From Membranipora membranacea (Eukaryota > Bryozoa > Gymnolaemata > Cheilostomatida > Membraniporidae), in NCBI GenBank assembly GCA_914767715.1, contig OU612068.1, positions 20,522,001 through 20,586,000 on the forward strand: a DNA stretch of 64,000 bases. The letters are read 5' to 3'. Both the position numbers and the translations under genes were made by a program. How positions within the stretch are numbered: the first letter of the stretch is position 1; every line of letters starts with the position of its first letter. The notes under the pieces were generated by a model. That model worked only from the letters and a program-made list of their open reading frames with translations. It had not been told where the DNA came from and searched no databases. Below, one piece after another: positions 60,701 through 64,000 of the stretch.

Positions 60701-63015
60701 CTCGAAACAAACTAATCCAGTGACATACCAGAGCTATCAAATATGCATAACGGCGAATAAGTCAGTAACATATTTGTAATGTATAAAATGCCTTGTTATC
60801 TTTCCTTACAGTTCATATAAATTCTGTGTTGCTAATGAGCTCGACCGCATTCCAACACCCTCAATCATGATGAATATTTCAGAGACCCCGAACTCAATGA
60901 TGTGAATATTTTCATCCTATATAAAGGAGTATTAGCCACCCAACAGAGATCTTATAGCTTACCCCGGCCTGTGGAGACTTTTCCGTGTGTCTTTCTGCCA
61001 AACCCAAGAAATTCTCTAAGGGAGTGAGAGATGATTTGTTTTTCTTCGCCTGTTTCTTGTCCTGTGCACTGAGGTGTTCCATGCGTGTTTTTGTTATGAA
61101 CTGTACATTGCTGGCATTGAATACCTGGATAAGAGGAAGAAACATAAGTTAGGGTATGCATGAATATAAAAATAAAACTAACAACACCGTAATACTATCT
61201 CCAACAAAGACAACGCTGTATAAGATAATGCATTGAACAATGATATATATATTCTATTTTTATTCTGGTGAAGAATAAGTCCTTGGACTTGTAGCCAAAA
61301 ATATATTATGAACCATCTTTTTTTTTAAAAGTCAGAAAATAGGCTTCAATAAATGTGTTTGGGATGGCAGGGAGTGCTGGGATCAGCTTCCTCACAGGTT
61401 TTTAAAAGGAAAAGGATTATATTAAAAACTGGGTGATTCAATGTGCCGATTGAGAAATAATTCTGCCAAATATAGGTCAACCACTTCAGTGTGTTATACC
61501 AGAGACTATAGATAGATAGATAGATAGATCAATAGTCTCTGGTTATACTACAATTGCTTATCTTTTATCTCTATACCGTGGTGCGTGAGAAAAACCAAGT
61601 ATGTTGCTTTCGCAGCAATCAGTGTATGGTATTGATGATCTTCAATTATTTCATCTAATTTGCATGAGCATATCTCATATTTGACCGGCTTTCCATTGTA
61701 GCAGCAAATACGCATGTTTATATATGAGCATCAGGCATAACCCATGATTTACATTGATCTTGCACCGAGACTGGGCAGATATTGCACTAGATGTACTGCC
61801 CCATGAGATTTCATCGCGCGACAATCGCCATTTTTTGTCTGTGCGTAATATTATCATATGGTACACTTAGCATCTTTAATTGACATTTTCAAACTGTTGA
61901 TGGGTTTGTTAGGAAGTAATCTTACCTTGCATTCATAGCCGTTAATTGTCTCCACCTTATCAGACCTGAATCCCCACACTCCCTGCTTCGCTCTCTCAAA
62001 TTCTATCTGCTCCGTGTTAACATACGTAGTCACTATAGGAGCCGTTAATCTGGCTGATACCTACAAAAAGAAAGAAGCATTAATATGTGATATAAATTTA
62101 TCGCGTATCGGTGAATATTGGTAACTTTGGCCATGAGTTAGAATTATATTCATTGAGGTCAAAGAGAAACTACTCCCATCATTTCTTAGCTTCCCTGCTT
62201 ACTGATTTTATCAAATTTCTATTAATCTGAACAAACAACAAGAGTTATTGAAGGCCAGACAGCCGAGCATGACTAAATGATAACATCATCACACCGGAAG
62301 AATTAGCTGCTTCCGTCATCAGCAGGACACATGCTACTGATATGAATCAGTGAAGCTTGGTGTACAACAGGTGTGAAAAATTTAGTGTGGTACCATAGAT
62401 AGACTTAATATTATTATAAAGTCTATGTGTGGTACGCTTGATTTAGACTAAAGCTCATTGGACAAGGTTAGTACAATTGCACAATAACAAAAACAAGGAA
62501 TTAAAACCAACAACAACAGAGCATTCCCCAGTAAAGCTAAAATTGATTGATACCGTCCGAATAAGTGCAGGACAAAAAAGAGACAGAATCAGTTTTTGAG
62601 ATAATTTAACTGAGTTTTTTGCCTTCAATTCAATATGATAAACCTAGTAATAAGGATGGATTTTTAAGCAATGACAATAGACAAACTTCAATTGCCAAAG
62701 ACTTATCACTCACATGTATTACACTATGTATTACACATGATGACAACAATGTTTTTAACAAATTCACCTGATGTATTTTGATATTTGCTTTATGCTTGGT
62801 CATGTCACATCATGTCATTTGTGACTTGACCAGCAAAGATAATTGATATATATATATATAATATTCTGTAGTGAGGTCACAACTATCACCATCACACACC
62901 TGATCAGAGGAGGGAAGTAGGTAGTCTATACTCGGCTTGACTGTTATTTCTTTTATCGTCTCACAATAAACAATCCCTGCATCATGATCTATCTCTATCA
63001 CTTTGGCACTGTCAG
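57781..63015 (-). CDS. ANKRD13: ankyrin repeat domain 13 family ubiquitin-binding protein, 5' end missing
   Basis: Eight minus-strand exons: 63015-62900, 62060-61926, 61124-60963, 60507-60331, 60015-59913, 59217-59014, 58575-58362, 57952-57781. They code 426 complete residues plus the stop (human ANKRD13A is about 590 aa). The visible part is the GPCR-chaperone-like domain typical of the family: [107 protein letters not shown]. It is followed by three ubiquitin-interacting motifs: [31 protein letters not shown] and [16 protein letters not shown]. The third has Ile at the usual Ala. Family role: binding Lys63-linked ubiquitin on internalised receptors at the plasma membrane and endosomes. The N-terminal ankyrin repeats are not in the window; the first visible exon begins in phase 1, so upstream exons must lie beyond 63528. 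Confidence 0.93.
61498..61543. repeat. GATA microsatellite inside a hairpin
   Basis: (GATA)n is flanked by the inverted pair ACCAGAGACTAT and ATAGTCTCTGGT, so the microsatellite sits in the loop of a 12-bp stem. It lies in an ANKRD13-like intron (between 61124 and 61926). A similar small inverted pair around TAGACTT / AAGTCTA lies near 62391-62435. Confidence 0.8.
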
Positions 63016-63527
63016 CTACAAAATACGCGTATAATATATATAAATAATAATATAATGTAATATATATAAACACGAAATATAACCTATGTGGTTTATCATT
63101 TATAAATGTAACCATGAAGTGCATCAAAATACAACAGTCAGTCTAATAAGTGTTAGCCCGTATAAACTAGAACTGATACGATCAGAGACCCCACCGAAAA
63201 GACGCATAGCTGTTCAGATCAATGTAGTTGAATTAGTTAATTTGTCAGAGTAATGTAAGACATTTGTATAATTGCAAAAGATATGAAATTACGTTGACGT
63301 TTGATGACAATTGTAACAACCCCTCCTCATTCATGCAACCGGGCTTGGGACCGTCTCAGGCTGAGTTTGTTGTTTTTTTGTTGTTTGATTTTTTTTGTAT
63401 AAAAAGTTATAGAAACGTAGTAAAAATATCGCCTGTGATAAAATCTGAAGATTAATCTAAAAACAGCTTTAAAACCGTATTAGTAGAGAGTAAGTTAAAA
63501 AATTATGAAACTATGTACATTGTCGCT
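63016..63527. other. gap between ANKRD13-like exon and helicase frame
   Basis: No ankyrin-repeat exon or other coding signal was found on either strand. This stretch is probably intron of the ANKRD13-like gene, or the 3' flank of the helicase element if that is inserted in the intron. Confidence 0.4.
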
Positions 63528-64000
63528 TTACTGGCGTTGTAAGCGCCGCTCTTCATTTTTCCTTTGGACCATACTTGGCAAGTCAGCCAAGTGTGAAATC
63601 CGGTCAAAAGGAAATGGTGTCAGAAGGAGATGCTGTAATGATCTTGCTCTTGAAAGGGCGACGAAAGAAAGACCCACGCTTGTGTCGCGGTCCCCAATGT
63701 CAATGTAAGCATGCTGCAAGGTGAGACCCTGGCATTTATGAATTGTCAGTGCCCAGCTCAATGATAATGGGAAGCCCGTCCTACTCAGAGTGTTAACGCC
63801 TGATGTCCAGGTCCGTGTGATTGGAGTTACTGGAAAGCTACCTGGAACATGAGGGAGGAAAGAAGGGCCGGTATAACTTGGGAAGGTACAAATGACAACG
63901 GCTGGTAGTGCAGGTGGCCCTTCACGGTTGAATATAATGTGGGTGACAGTGCCCACAGTGCCATTGACTAGGCCTTTCTGTACCCAGAGGTTGGAGCGAA
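63528..64000 (-). CDS. PIF1-like helicase C-terminus, probable Helitron remnant, runs off the window
   Basis: The minus-strand frame is open from 64000 to a TAA at 63528 (about 156 residues visible). In order it shows NLWVQKGLVNGTVGTVTHII, then LSWALTIHKCQGLTL and VGLSFVALSRARSLQHLLL, the C-terminal motifs of PIF1-type superfamily 1B DNA helicases (the second and third contribute to ATP and DNA binding). The frame is intact with no stop. Many invertebrate copies with this sequence type are the helicase half of Helitron Rep/helicase proteins or their solo derivatives. A cellular PIF1 is less likely because the tail is short and the frame is intronless, but I cannot see the Rep part. It is on the same strand as the ANKRD13-like gene and may lie in one of its 5' introns. 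Confidence 0.85.
   Translation of the reverse strand, partial: RSNLWVQKGLVNGTVGTVTHIIFNREGPPALPAVVICTFPSYTGPSFLPHVPGSFPVTPITRTWTSGVNTLSRTGFPLSLSWALTIHKCQGLTLQHAYIDIGDRDTSVGLSFVALSRARSLQHLLLTPFPFDRISHLADLPSMVQRKNEERRLQRQ

Overview
This window is invertebrate animal nuclear DNA. It is AT-rich, its genes are dense with GT-AG introns of about 0.1-2 kb, and it contains animal housekeeping genes plus small non-autonomous DNA transposons. An early-branching animal such as a sponge is my best guess, but that is an inference. Exons were placed by hand from splice signals, reading-frame phase and remembered family alignments. No tRNA, rRNA or CRISPR array was recognised.

Layout. A Yippee-like protein (YPEL5 type, minus strand, 1088-2262) and metaxin-2 (plus strand, 5036-10217) flank the left side. 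The centre (13.5-56.6 kb) is a head-to-tail cluster of three alpha-2-macroglobulin (A2M) genes on the plus strand. A2M-1 (13538-31342) and A2M-2 (33941-49394) are complete 27-exon genes with thioester (GCAEQ) and receptor-binding domains. A2M-3 (51988-56625) is a broken 5' half joined to the end of a divergent last exon. On the right, on the minus strand, are the C-terminal two thirds of an ANKRD13-type ubiquitin-binding protein (57781-63015) and the end of a PIF1-like helicase of probable Helitron origin that runs off the window.

The most interesting system is in A2M-1. Between constitutive exons 14 and 16 there is a tandem array of five good bait-region exons and one decayed or divergent sixth (20634-25134). 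Each starts in phase 1, ends in phase 2 and has a length of 1 mod 3, so exactly one must be used per mRNA. All end in the conserved post-bait segment (TVRTFFPETWLWDLISIE type), while the upstream bait sequence differs. Three are rich in collagen-like Gly-X-Y. This would let one locus make several protease traps with different bait specificities, some resembling collagen. A2M-2 has only one such exon.

The cluster's history can be read from its introns. A2M-2 resembles A2M-3 in its 5' half and spacer, and A2M-1 from exon 16 onward. This is the pattern expected of an unequal crossover between an ancestral alpha gene (A2M-1) and beta gene (A2M-3), which made A2M-2 a beta/alpha hybrid. A2M-3 would then be the original beta gene, later collapsed by a large internal deletion.
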